Counted from the stretch's first letter, positions 42,395-51,344 are shown. The stretch is 64,000 nt of DNA from Geodermatophilus tzadiensis (GCF_003002915.1 NZ_PVTG01000004.1:248001-312000), one strand, 5' to 3'. Program-made: numbers and translations. Notes: generated by a model from the sequence alone, not told the origin.

Positions 42395-42901
42395 TCACGC
42401 CGGCCGCTCGGCGGGCGAGGAGCCGGCCGGCGCGACGTCGTCGTGCAGGAGGGCCATCCGGTCGAGGAACCAGAGCTTGCCGGCCGTCTGCACGCCGAGT
42501 CCGAACAGCACCATCCAGCCGTTCCGCACGACCAGTCCCCGCACCACGAAGGGCACGCCCAGCGCGCTGACGGCGCCCAGCACGTTCGGCGCGGCCCGGT
42601 GCCGCGGCGGGACCGGGACCGTCCTGCGCCGCGCCCAGTCGGTCTCGCCCAGCACCGCCCGGGACGCCCAGTGGTCCAGCGAGCGCGGCGGGGGGAACGC
42701 CCGCGGGTTGACCGCGGTCCAGGCGCACACCGCGCCCACCGGCACGAGGCACCACCGGCCGATCCGGGTGCGCGACCAGATCGCGCCGACCAGCAGCGAC
42801 GGGACGGGGATGCGGGTGTAGACGCTCCACGGGTTCGCGTGGCGCTGCCAGGTGTCCTCGTCCAGGCCGAAGGCCCGGGCCATCGTCGCGTCCAGCGTCA
42901 T
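42395..42901 (-). CDS. Membrane protein, DUF6653-like
   Basis: A 168-residue protein with two to three hydrophobic segments (PSLLVGAIW, WCLVPVGAVCAWTAV, and NVLGAVSALGVPFVVRG). The conserved-looking stretch RHANPWSVYTRIPVPSLL, with FLDRMALLHDD at the C terminus, recalls the uncharacterised DUF6653 family; this recognition is from memory and moderate. AGGAGGG lies 8 bases before the ATG. Same strand as, and 125 bases upstream of, the CPBP protease gene. Confidence 0.65.
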   Translation of the reverse strand: MTLDATMARAFGLDEDTWQRHANPWSVYTRIPVPSLLVGAIWSRTRIGRWCLVPVGAVCAWTAVNPRAFPPPRSLDHWASRAVLGETDWARRRTVPVPPRHRAAPNVLGAVSALGVPFVVRGLVVRNGWMVLFGLGVQTAGKLWFLDRMALLHDDVAPAGSSPAERPA

Positions 42902-43118
42902 GTCGGTGCCCTCCTGTTCGGTGCCGCCGCGTCGGCGGCGGCTGCTCCGGCGACGGCCGGGCCGCGGGCGGTCGGGTGCGCGGTGCGGGACACGACGGCC
43001 TCCCGGGGACTCGGGTCGACGTCGCCGAGGCTCCTCGCCGGGCAGGTCCGCCCACCAGCGGGCTGACCCGGGTGTGCACCCAGGGCTGACCCGGTAGCGC
43101 CCGGTGCCCGCCGCCGGG

Positions 43119-44957
43119 TCAGGTGGCCGCGGCGGCCGCCCGGGTCGGGTCGGCCGCCGCGCGGGGGAGCGGGGCGGGCGCGCCCGCACCCGTCGCACCG
43201 ATCGGCAGCTCGGCGATCAGCCGCGTCCCGCCGCCCGCCGGGCTGGTGAGGCGCAGCCGACCCCCCGCGGCCGCCAGGCGGTCGACGAGGCCGCGCAGCC
43301 CGCCCCCGTCGAGGTTCGCGCCGCCGACGCCGTCGTCGGCGATCTCGACGACGAGCACCCCGTCGGCGACCCGGACGTCGATGCGCACCTCCCCGGCCGC
43401 CGAGTGCTTCGCGGCGTTGGCCAGGCCCTCCGACACCACGAAGTAGGCGGCGTGCTCGAGGGCGGCGGGCAGCCGCCCGGGCGGTGCCGCGGTGACCACG
43501 GCCGGCACCGACGAGCGCTCGGCGAGCGCGGTCAGGGCGGGGCCGAGCCCGCAGTCGGTCAGCAGCGCCGGGTAGATGCCGCGGGCGAGCTCGCGCAGCT
43601 CCTCCAGCGCCCCGGCCAGCTCGTCGGCGGTCTCGCGCAGCAGCGCGTCCACCTCGTCGAGCGCCCGGGAGGACAGCCGCCCCTGGGCCATCCTGAGCAG
43701 GAGGGCCACGTTCACGAGCCGCTGCTGGGCGCCGTCGTGCAGGTCGCGCTCGACGCGGCGGCGCGCGGCGTCGGCCGACTCGACGATGCGCGCCCGCGAG
43801 GCCTGCACCTCGCGCAGCCGGGCCCGCACCTCGGCGTGCAGCCGCTCGTTCTCCAGCGCCATCCCGGCGCCGGCCGCGACGGCCTCCACCAGCTCCGGCT
43901 CGCCCGCCAGCGCCGCGTCGTGGGTGAGCGCGGCGATCCGGGACCCGGCCCGCTCCAGGTACGTCACCGCCCGGCCGGGGCCGGGCGGCTCCACCGGGAC
44001 CGGGTCGCCGGCGGCGTCGACGAACCTGCCGCGCTCGGACAGCCAGTAGGCGACCTGCACGGTCGGGTCGTGCAGCGTCGCCACGAGCACCTCGCGCAGC
44101 CGCTCGGACCCGGGCGGGCCCGCGCCCAGCTCGACGATCATCCGGCTCACCGCCGAGCGGTCCAGCCGGCTGCGGACCAGCCCGAACAGCAGGGCCAGCG
44201 GCCAGACGACCAGCACGACGCGGGCGGCCCAGGTGAACACCACCCGGACGTCGGGGTGGATGCCGACCACGAACGCGCTGCGCTGCGCCATCAGCGCGAG
44301 GACCACCAGCACGCCGCCCAGCAGCCCGGGGCCGATGGCGCGCCGCTCAGCGGTGCCCGCCCGCCGCCACCGGCCCCACACGATCGCGAGGACCGCTCCG
44401 CACAGCGCCAGCACGACGACCTGGACCACGACGTCCACGGGGTCCGGGCTGCCCGCGGTGGCCGGCACGATCACCAGCCCGTTGGGCGGGAGCCCGGCCG
44501 GGGCGCCGCGCGTCGCGCCGAGCAGCAGGAACACCGCGTCCAGCGGCGTGGCGAGCAGGTAGCCGGCGACGACGGTCCCGCGCTGCAGGCGGGTCCCCGC
44601 GCGACCGGTGGGGAAGGTGACCAGCAGGTGGACGAAGACGCTCAGGTAGAGCGACCCCAGCAGCACCCCGACGGCGAAGCCGACGTCCGAGGCGACCGCC
44701 ACGGCGAACCGGCCGAGCACGGCGAAGCCCAGCACGACCATCAGCGGGCCGGTGCGGTTGTCGGGGTGCCGCGACCAGGCGAGCAGCCCGATCCCGATGA
44801 AGGACCAGCCGACGGCGAGGTTGAGCACGAGGGTCGGCGCCGCCAGCGCGGCCGGCACGTCGTACCCGCCCCAGAGGAGGGCCACCCCGGCGCCGGCGCC
44901 GGCGGCCAGCCCGGCAGCGGCGACCGCGGCCCGGCCCCGGCGGCCCGGCGGCCTCAC
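43119..44957 (-). CDS. Membrane sensor histidine kinase (HisKA_3 type)
   Basis: A 612-residue kinase. About seven or eight transmembrane helices fill residues 10-265, with a conserved-looking HPDNRTGPLM loop; a GAF-like segment spans about 280-375. The dimerisation helix carries RVERDLHDGAQQRLVN with the phospho-histidine, and the ATPase domain has EGLANAAKHSAAGE (N box) and ADDGVGGAN (G1). The GTG start overlaps the stop of the receiver-only gene by 4 bp. The paralogous kinase at 58068-59825 has the same layout. Signal unknown. Confidence 0.9.
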   Translation of the reverse strand: MRPPGRRGRAAVAAAGLAAGAGAGVALLWGGYDVPAALAAPTLVLNLAVGWSFIGIGLLAWSRHPDNRTGPLMVVLGFAVLGRFAVAVASDVGFAVGVLLGSLYLSVFVHLLVTFPTGRAGTRLQRGTVVAGYLLATPLDAVFLLLGATRGAPAGLPPNGLVIVPATAGSPDPVDVVVQVVVLALCGAVLAIVWGRWRRAGTAERRAIGPGLLGGVLVVLALMAQRSAFVVGIHPDVRVVFTWAARVVLVVWPLALLFGLVRSRLDRSAVSRMIVELGAGPPGSERLREVLVATLHDPTVQVAYWLSERGRFVDAAGDPVPVEPPGPGRAVTYLERAGSRIAALTHDAALAGEPELVEAVAAGAGMALENERLHAEVRARLREVQASRARIVESADAARRRVERDLHDGAQQRLVNVALLLRMAQGRLSSRALDEVDALLRETADELAGALEELRELARGIYPALLTDCGLGPALTALAERSSVPAVVTAAPPGRLPAALEHAAYFVVSEGLANAAKHSAAGEVRIDVRVADGVLVVEIADDGVGGANLDGGGLRGLVDRLAAAGGRLRLTSPAGGGTRLIAELPIGATGAGAPAPLPRAAADPTRAAAAAT

Positions 44958-45325
44958 GACGCCGTCCGCCCGCCGGTCAGCAGCTGCCGCAGCAGCGCTC
45001 CGCTCAGCTCGGCCTTGGCGATGAACCCGCGGGTGCCGCTGCTCCCGACCCGCTGCCCGTAGTCGGCGCGCGACCGGCTGGACACCAGCACGACCTCCGG
45101 CGGGGAGGGCTGACCGGCCAGCGCCGCCGCGACGCCGAACCCGTCGACGTCGGGCAGCTGCACGTCGAGCAGCACCAGGTCGGGGCGCAGCTCCCCGGCC
45201 GCCTGCAGCGCGCCGCGGCCGTCCCCCGCCTCCCCGACGACGTCGAAGCCCTCGTCGACCAGCAGCCGGCGCGCGAGCGACCGGAACGACGGGTGGTCGT
45301 CGACGATGAGGACCCGGATCGGCAC
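44954..45325 (-). CDS. Stand-alone receiver-domain response regulator (CheY-like)
   Basis: A 123-residue receiver domain without an output domain. Acidic pocket VLIVDDHPSF, phospho-acceptor aspartate in LVLLDVQLPDVDG, switch SSRSRADYG and lysine in FIAKAEL are all present. It is the first gene of a coupled pair with the histidine kinase (4-bp overlap). The GTG at 45325 is tentative: AGGAGG directly abuts it, too close for a normal ribosome site. It could be a phosphate sink or feed a protein partner, while the divergent LuxR-type regulator provides the DNA output. Confidence 0.82.
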   Translation of the reverse strand: MPIRVLIVDDHPSFRSLARRLLVDEGFDVVGEAGDGRGALQAAGELRPDLVLLDVQLPDVDGFGVAAALAGQPSPPEVVLVSSRSRADYGQRVGSSGTRGFIAKAELSGALLRQLLTGGRTAS

Positions 45326-45433
45326 CTCCTCATGGTCGCGACGCGCCGGTCGCGGGGATACAGGGCCAGCCCCGTACCCGTCGCGGGACGCGGGCTCCTT
45401 GACAGCCCCCGCGAGCAGCTCGACGTTGTGCGC

Positions 45434-46111
45434 GTGTCGTCCACCCGGCCGGCCCCGGCGCCTGCCCTGCGGGTCGTCGTCGCCGACGACGCGGCACTGT
45501 TCCGGGAGGGCCTGTCCCGGCTGCTCGCCGAGGCGGGCTTCGCCGTCACGGCCGCCGTGGGGGACGCCGGCGCGCTGCTGGCCCACGTGGCCGCCGACCC
45601 CCCGGACGTCGCGCTCGTCGACATCCGCATGCCGCCCACGCACACGACCGAGGGCCTGGAGGCGGCGCGCACGCTGCGCGCCCGGCACCCGGGGACGGGG
45701 GTGCTGGTGCTGTCGGCGCACGTCGAGACCGGCTACGCGCTGCAGCTCATCGAGAACGGGGCGACCGGCGCGGGGTACCTGCTCAAGGAGCGGGTCGCCG
45801 ACGTGACCGAGCTCAGCGACGCCGTCCGCCGGGTCGCCGCGGGTGGGCTGGTGGTCGACCCGGGCGTGGTCGCCACGCTCGTCGGCCGCCGCCGGGTGCA
45901 CAGCCCCCTCGACGCGCTGTCGGAGCGGGAGCGCGAGGTGCTCGCCGTGATGGCGGAGGGGCGCTCGAACCAGGCGATCGGGGAGCGGCTGTTCCTCAGC
46001 CCGAAGACGGTCGAGGCCTACGTGCGGTCGGTGTTCACCAAGCTGGGCCTGCACCAGGGGGTCGACGACAACCGGCGGGTGCTCGCGGTGCTGGCGTTCC
46101 TCCGGCGGTGA
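45434..46111 (+). CDS. NarL/LuxR-type response regulator
   Basis: A 225-residue regulator. Receiver domain: VVVADDAALFREGLSRLL, phospho-aspartate in ALVDIRMPP, then the insertion-bearing THTTEGLEAARTL typical of this actinobacterial subgroup, and lysine in LLKERVADV. Output domain: LSEREREVLAVMAEGRSNQAI, then SPKTVEAYVRSVFTKLGL. GTG 45434 is preferred because TTGACA (45399-45404) and a weak GACGTT -10 at 17-base spacing predict transcription starting right at this codon; GTG 45428 is the alternative. Divergent from the kinase/receiver operon and probably its target or output. Confidence 0.87.
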   Translation: MSSTRPAPAPALRVVVADDAALFREGLSRLLAEAGFAVTAAVGDAGALLAHVAADPPDVALVDIRMPPTHTTEGLEAARTLRARHPGTGVLVLSAHVETGYALQLIENGATGAGYLLKERVADVTELSDAVRRVAAGGLVVDPGVVATLVGRRRVHSPLDALSEREREVLAVMAEGRSNQAIGERLFLSPKTVEAYVRSVFTKLGLHQGVDDNRRVLAVLAFLRR

Positions 46112-46384
46112 GCGGGACGCCGACGGACCGGCGGGCCGCCACGACGGGGGGCGATCCTGCCCCGGTGCCGGGGTGGCCCGGTGCCCGCCGGCGCCGCCAC
46201 GGGCACCGCGTCGTCCGTCGCCGCTCCCGAGGAGGTCCGGCACGGGCACGGAGGACGCCCCCGTGGACGTGGCGCCCTCCGCCCCCGGGTCGATCGAGGC
46301 GTCCACCGGCGCCGGGCACGTCACCGTCCGGCCCCGGTGCGGGAGCACGGCGGCGCCCCGTCGACGGCCCACCTGCGAGCGGGA

Positions 46385-46747
46385 TCAGGTCTTGGCGTAG
46401 GTCTCAGCGGTCTTGCTCTCGAACTCCAGCGCCACGACCGGCTCGTCGCCCACCACCCAGGCGTCGTGGCCCGGAGCGAGCCGGTAGCCGTCACCGGGGC
46501 CCAGGTCCGCCTCGGTGCCGTCGGTGGCGGCGATGTGGATCCTGCCCGACACCACGTACCCCAGGTGCGCGGCCTCGCAGTGCTCGGTGCCGGCGAGCGG
46601 CTTGATGCACTCCGACCACCGCCACCCCGGCTGCACGGTCAGCCGGGCGACGGTGGCGTCACCCAGGTGCACGACGTCGACGGCGGTCTTCTCCGGGGTC
46701 CGGGACTCGTCGGGGCGGTCCAGGCTCCTGGTCTCGATGCTGGCCAT
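46385..46747 (-). CDS. Cupin-domain protein
   Basis: A 120-residue single-domain cupin. Motif 1 appears as PGWRWSECIKPL...EHCEAAHLGYVVSGRI, and motif 2 as GPGDGYRLAPGHDAWVVGDEPV; histidines and a glutamate suitable for metal binding are present but not in a strict canonical spacing. ATG 46747 is chosen for GGAGGA 8 bases upstream; an ATG five codons earlier is possible. Function unknown. The 273 bases between this gene and the response regulator hold no gene I can support. Confidence 0.75.
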   Translation of the reverse strand: MASIETRSLDRPDESRTPEKTAVDVVHLGDATVARLTVQPGWRWSECIKPLAGTEHCEAAHLGYVVSGRIHIAATDGTEADLGPGDGYRLAPGHDAWVVGDEPVVALEFESKTAETYAKT

Positions 46748-46969
46748 CGGGCGGTCCTCCATCCCGCCGGACGTGGGAGTGCCCATCCGGCGACCGGCCC
46801 GCGGTGCTGACGGCCGGTCGAGCACACCCGCCCGTCGGGCGACGGTGTCCGGCTGAGCGCACTGTCCTCGGGCCCCGTGCGGGGGTCAACGGGCCGGCGC
46901 GCGTCCGGCCGACGGCGCCCGTCCGAGGGACACGACGGCGGTGGGTCGGGGCCGGCCGGACCGTCGGGG

Positions 46970-47686
46970 TCAGCCGGCGGGGACGAGCTGCCGGGGACGC
47001 CGGCGGGGGAGCACGTGCGGGAGGCCGCGGCCGACCATGCCGAGCGTGCTGCCGAGGCGCTGGGGCCAGGAGGGGTCGGGCAGCGGGGCCGGCACGGCCA
47101 TGTCCGCGACGTCCACGACGAACGTCTGCACCGCGCCGATGCCCTCGAGGTCCTGGGGGACCTCCCGCACCGGCAGCTCGGCGGCGGCGGTGCCCCCGCT
47201 GCGGAACAGGTCGTCGGAGACGAGCAGGTACTCCGGGACCTCGACGGGGTTCTTGAGCAGCCGGTGGACGTAGATGACGTCCAGGCCGACGAGCTTCTTC
47301 CGGCGCCGGATCGTCTGGGTCGCGACCTCCCCGACGTGCGCGACGAACTTCAGCGTCAGGTCGCTGGTCCGCGTGCAGCTCCCGCACGGGCACATGTTGA
47401 GCTCGACGAACCGGCGCTCCACGTGGAAGGCGCGGTGCATGGCGACGACGGCGCGGGTGGTGGCCGACAGCGTCGCCGGGCCGTCCAGCCCGTCGACGTC
47501 CCGGGAGAGGAACGCCGCGTCGCCCTCGATCTCGATCAGGTCGAAGTCCCGTGCCGCACCGACGACCCGGTCGAGCATGCGCCGCGTGGCCGCCTCCGCG
47601 TGCCCGAGGACGCTGCGGTGGTACTGCATGTACTGCGTGTACCCGCCGATGTCGGCGATCAGGAGCAGCGCACGCCGGGTCGCCAT
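46970..47686 (-). CDS. DUF2652-type protein with class III nucleotide-cyclase-like fold
   Basis: A 238-residue protein. The opening LLLIADIGGYTQYM and the later EIEGDAAFLS echo the two metal-binding strands of class III adenylate/guanylate cyclases (FxDIxGFT and GDxxxA); the aspartates D12 and D56 are in place. Two cysteine pairs (MCPCGSCTR) follow near residue 115. I recall this pattern as DUF2652. Purine-selecting and transition-state residues of true cyclases are not identifiable, so activity is unproven. It lies 55 bases downstream of the PIG-L/cNMP gene on the same strand and near an MFS-cNMP gene, which gives its cyclase likeness functional meaning. Confidence 0.7.
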   Translation of the reverse strand: MATRRALLLIADIGGYTQYMQYHRSVLGHAEAATRRMLDRVVGAARDFDLIEIEGDAAFLSRDVDGLDGPATLSATTRAVVAMHRAFHVERRFVELNMCPCGSCTRTSDLTLKFVAHVGEVATQTIRRRKKLVGLDVIYVHRLLKNPVEVPEYLLVSDDLFRSGGTAAAELPVREVPQDLEGIGAVQTFVVDVADMAVPAPLPDPSWPQRLGSTLGMVGRGLPHVLPRRRPRQLVPAG

Positions 47687-47741
47687 GCCGGACCCTAACA
47701 GCGCGTGCGGCCCCGACGGCGGCGTCGTCGCACGGCCCGGA

Positions 47742-48896
47742 CTAGTCGTCGAACAGGGAGGTCTTGAGCTCCCGCTCCGGCAGGACCTGGATGAAGTACT
47801 CGACGCCGAACATCTCCCGGAGGATCGACTCGGGGAACATCTCCGGGTCGATGGGGTACTGCGACCGGTGCGCGGCGGTGGCCCGGATCTTGTGGCCGAC
47901 GAAGTCCGAGACGTCGATGCACGTGCTCACCCGGGCGTCGATCCGGTCCCCCGAGGGGAGCGACCTGGTCCGCAGGTGGACCTGCTCCTCCCCTCCGCCG
48001 AGGACGGCGGGGTCGGTCGCCAGGAACGTCAGGCTCGTGACGTCGTCGACGGCGACGACGTGCGCGTTGCGCGGCCGGCCGGTGGCGATGCCCTGCTCCC
48101 CGACGAACTCCCCCGGGCCCGACCGGTCGACCACCCGGACCCGGCCGTCCTCGCCCTCCCGCCGGATCTCGACGGAACCGGACAGCAGGAAGTACATCGC
48201 GGTCGCGGCCTCGCCCTGCTCGATGAGGTAGGTGCCGGAGGGGAACCACTCGACGGTGACGAAGTCGGCCGCGTACCCGAGCGCCGTCGTCTCGCGCGAG
48301 AAGACGGACAGCGCGCGGACGAAGTCCCTCGTACCCGTGAAGCGGGTCGTCAGCTCGACGACCCAGGTGGCCAGCCGGTCGCGCAGCAGCATGCCGCTGC
48401 GCGGCAGGTGGCAGTGGAACAGCCGCACCGGCGTGGCCGGCCGCAGCTCCCGGCAGGCCGCGGTGACCGCCGCGCCGACGGCGACGTGGTCCGGGTGACC
48501 GGAGAACCCGTCCGGGCCGAACGTGACCACCACGTCGGGGTCGGCGTCCCGGATGAGGTCCCGTACCAGGTCCACCAGGACCGGGCCGTCGATGTCGGCG
48601 AGGCCGCCGTCCGGGTGGTCGAGACACCGTGCCGCGGTGAGCCCGAGTTCCGCTCCGGCCGCGGCGAGCTCCGCCTCGCGGACCGCCTCGAGGGTGGCCC
48701 GGGTCGCCACGCCGGCGTCCCGGATCTGGCCGGCCCCGCCCCGGGTCAGCGAGACCACGCGGACGTCGGCGCCGGCACCGGCGTACTTGGCGAAGGTGCC
48801 GCCGGCACAGATGGTCTCGTCGTCGGGGTGGGCGAAGACGCCGAGCACGCGCGGACGCTGCCGACCGGGAGCCCGGACCAGGGGGTCGGGAGCCAT
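47742..48896 (-). CDS. PIG-L (LmbE) deacetylase with inserted cyclic-nucleotide-binding domain
   Basis: A 384-residue fusion. The PIG-L zinc deacetylase motifs are AHPDDET at 22-28 and GHPDHVAVG at 133-141. Around residues 205-300 a cNMP-binding beta-roll interrupts the fold: PSGTYLIEQGEAATAMYFLL, then the phosphate-binding cassette GEFVGEQGIATGRPRNAHV, including the arginine before N-A. The PIG-L C-terminal motif IDVSDFVGHKIRATAAHRSQ then resumes at 327. Known PIG-L enzymes deacetylate GlcNAc-type substrates (MshB, Mca, teicoplanin-type). Allosteric control by a cyclic nucleotide is the natural inference. First gene of an operon with the DUF2652 gene; divergent from the MFS-cNMP gene. Confidence 0.85.
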   Translation of the reverse strand: MAPDPLVRAPGRQRPRVLGVFAHPDDETICAGGTFAKYAGAGADVRVVSLTRGGAGQIRDAGVATRATLEAVREAELAAAGAELGLTAARCLDHPDGGLADIDGPVLVDLVRDLIRDADPDVVVTFGPDGFSGHPDHVAVGAAVTAACRELRPATPVRLFHCHLPRSGMLLRDRLATWVVELTTRFTGTRDFVRALSVFSRETTALGYAADFVTVEWFPSGTYLIEQGEAATAMYFLLSGSVEIRREGEDGRVRVVDRSGPGEFVGEQGIATGRPRNAHVVAVDDVTSLTFLATDPAVLGGGEEQVHLRTRSLPSGDRIDARVSTCIDVSDFVGHKIRATAAHRSQYPIDPEMFPESILREMFGVEYFIQVLPERELKTSLFDD

Positions 48897-49080
48897 GCAC
48901 CACCGCCGACTCTGCTGCTCGGGGACGTGGCCGGGACCTGCGGACCGGCCTCCGGTCGGGGGCGCACCGTACCGGTCCCGGGAGGCGACGGGCCGGTCCG
49001 GTGCGCGGCCGGCTGCACCGCCTCCGGTCGGCGGCCGCGGCTCACCCGGGGACCGCGTCTGCGCTGCTAGCGTCCACGCC

Positions 49081-50769
49081 GTGCCCGGTGCCTACCGCGA
49101 GGCGTTGGCATCGGTGACCCGCAACCGCAACCTCCGGCTCGCGCAGTCCTCGTCGTTCTCGGCGTGGACGGGCGAGTTCCTGTTCCTCACCGCGATGACG
49201 GTCTACGCCTTCGACACCGACGGGGCGGTCGGCGTCGGCGTGGTCGGGTTCCTGCGGGTGCTGCCGGCGACGGTCGCGCTGCCCTGGCTGGGCGCGCTGG
49301 CCGACCGGGTGCCGCGCCGCCGGCTGCTCGTGGGGACGTGCGGCCTCCGGGCGGCCACCGCCGCGGGAGCGGGGCTCGCGGCCGCCGCCGACCAGCCGAC
49401 CGCGGTGTACGCGCTGCTCACCGTCTCCACGGTCTGCCACGCCGCCTACCGGCCGGTGCTCGGCGCGCTGCTCCCCACGCTGTGCACCACGCCGGAGGAG
49501 CTGGCCGGGGTGAACGCGGTCCGCGCCGTCCTCGACGGCCTGGCGGCGCTGGTCGGCCCGCTGCTCGCCGCCGCGCTGCTCGCGCAGGCCAGCCCGGCCG
49601 CCGCGTTCGCCGCGGTGGCCCTGCTCTCCGGCGTCGCGGGGGTGCTGGCGGCCGGGCTGCGCTACGAGTCGGGGCGACCGGCGGCCGGCGCGCCCGCCGA
49701 GCGGACCCGGGTGGTCGCGGACGTCGTCGACGGGCTGCGCGAGCTGCGCCGGCACCCCCGGGCCGCCGAGGTGATCGTCCTGGGGGGCGTGCAGTGCGTC
49801 GTCCGGGGCGCGCTGACGGTGCTGGCCGTGGTGGTCGCGGTGGACGTCACGGACCTGGGCCGCCCGGGCGTCGGGCTGCTGTGGGCGGCGTTCGGGGTGG
49901 GCGGCCTCGTGGCGGCGACGGCGTCGATCGGCGCCGCGGGCAGCGCCCGGCTGGGCACGCTGTTCGGCGCCGGGATCGCGCTGTGGGGGGTGCCGCTCGT
50001 CGTCGTCGGGCTGGTGACGAGCAGCTCCGTGGCGGTCGGCGCGTTCCTGGTCGTCGGCGCCGCCAACGCACTCGTCGACGTCACCGGGTTCACGCTGCTG
50101 CAGCGGCTCGTCCCCGACCGGACGCTGGCGCGGGTGCTGGCCCTGACCGAGGCGGTGTTCTCCCTGACGGTGGCGCTCGGCTCGCTGGTGGTCCCGCTCC
50201 TCGTCTCCGCGCTGGGCGACACCGGCGCCCTCGCCGTCACCGGCTGCCTCCTCCCGGTGGCGGTCGCCGCGCGGTGGGCGGCACTGCGGGCGATCGACGC
50301 GGACATCGGCACGCGGCGCGACCGGATCCTGCTGCTGCGCCGGGTGGGCATGCTCCGGCTGCTGCCGGTGCCGGCCATCGAGGGCCTGGCGCTGCGGCTG
50401 CGCCGGATCCGTGTCCCGGCGCGGACCGACGTGTTCCGGGCGGGGGACCCCGGCGACGACTTCTACGTCGTGGAGTCCGGCTCCGTGGCCGTGGTCGCCG
50501 ACGGGCGGGAGATCCGCCGGTTGGGGCCCGGCGACGCGTTCGGCGAGATCGCGCTGCTGCGCTCGGTCCCGCGGACGGCGACCGTGCGCGCGCTCGTCGA
50601 CACCGAGCTCGCCGCCCTGAGCGGTCCCCAGTTCGTCGCGGCGGTCACCGGCTTCTCCGCGACCTCCTCGACCGCCGAGCAGCTCGTCCGTGGGTACCTC
50701 ACCGAGGACCTGCACCGGCACGCGGTCCCCCCGCGACCCGACCCCGACAGCAGTCCGGACCCCGCCTGA
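49081..50769 (+). CDS. MFS transporter fused to a C-terminal cyclic-nucleotide-binding domain
   Basis: A 562-residue protein. Residues 1-420 are a 12-helix MFS domain (GALADRVPRRRLLVGTCGLR is motif A). At about 440-530 follows a full cNMP-binding domain: VPARTDVFRAGDPGDDFYVV and the intact phosphate cassette FGEIALLRSVPRTATV. Such fusions occur in actinobacteria with transport function untested. The GTG start follows a TAGCGT -10 hexamer (49066-49071) by 9 bases, suggesting a leaderless message. Divergent from the PIG-L/cNMP operon, so both cNMP-binding proteins share the 184-base control region. Confidence 0.87.
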   Translation: MPGAYREALASVTRNRNLRLAQSSSFSAWTGEFLFLTAMTVYAFDTDGAVGVGVVGFLRVLPATVALPWLGALADRVPRRRLLVGTCGLRAATAAGAGLAAAADQPTAVYALLTVSTVCHAAYRPVLGALLPTLCTTPEELAGVNAVRAVLDGLAALVGPLLAAALLAQASPAAAFAAVALLSGVAGVLAAGLRYESGRPAAGAPAERTRVVADVVDGLRELRRHPRAAEVIVLGGVQCVVRGALTVLAVVVAVDVTDLGRPGVGLLWAAFGVGGLVAATASIGAAGSARLGTLFGAGIALWGVPLVVVGLVTSSSVAVGAFLVVGAANALVDVTGFTLLQRLVPDRTLARVLALTEAVFSLTVALGSLVVPLLVSALGDTGALAVTGCLLPVAVAARWAALRAIDADIGTRRDRILLLRRVGMLRLLPVPAIEGLALRLRRIRVPARTDVFRAGDPGDDFYVVESGSVAVVADGREIRRLGPGDAFGEIALLRSVPRTATVRALVDTELAALSGPQFVAAVTGFSATSSTAEQLVRGYLTEDLHRHAVPPRPDPDSSPDPA

Positions 50770-50895
50770 CACCCGCCGGGCGTGCGGACCATCACCCCCG
50801 ACGTGCGACCCGCGCCGGTGGCCCGGTCGTACGGTGGGAGCGGCGCCGAGACAGCGCCCTCCCCGCCCGCCACCGAGGAACACAGGAGAGCACCG

Positions 50896-51165
50896 GTGTC
50901 CCGCCGACCCGACCCCCTCGAGCCGGGCCACCGCGCCCTCGGCCGCCAGGCGGGCCGCGGGCCGGCACCGGCACGGACCTGGCCCGGGCGCCTGGTGCGC
51001 CACCTGGCGCTCCTCGACTCCTGGTCCCCGGACCTCGCCCACCTGAGCTCCCCGCGGGCCGCCCGCCGCCACCTGCGGGACCAGTGGACCCGCTCCGGCG
51101 ACCTCACCGGGCCGCAGGCCGGCGCCCTGGTCGTCCTCGACGAGACGACGGCCTGGTCGGACTGA
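50896..51165 (+). CDS. Small hypothetical protein (89 aa)
   Basis: An 89-residue basic, soluble protein of unknown family. AGGAGAG lies 7 bases before the GTG start. The C-terminal half (HLALLDSWSPDLAHLSSPRAARRHLRDQ in part, then GDLTGPQAGALVVLDE) looks helical; the N terminus is disordered and arginine-rich. It follows the MFS-cNMP gene by 126 bases on the same strand and may be independently transcribed. Confidence 0.6.
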   Translation: MSRRPDPLEPGHRALGRQAGRGPAPARTWPGRLVRHLALLDSWSPDLAHLSSPRAARRHLRDQWTRSGDLTGPQAGALVVLDETTAWSD

Positions 51166-51344
51166 CGCACGCCGCCGGCTGAGCCGGGGACCCCGGCGTC
51201 TCCGCCGGCCCTCCCGCGCGCCGGGTCGCTGCCGCGCACGCGACCTCACCGAGCGCAGTCGTTCCAGTGGCGTGGCCCCGGGAGCCGTCCGATCCTGGTC
51301 GCGCGCCCGGCCTCACCCACTCGTCGTTCCACGAGGGAGCGGAC

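Noticed and set aside
46263-46400. Possible 45-codon gene in the gap before the cupin gene
   Set aside because: No ribosome site of quality, no recognisable fold, and it overlaps the cupin gene end.
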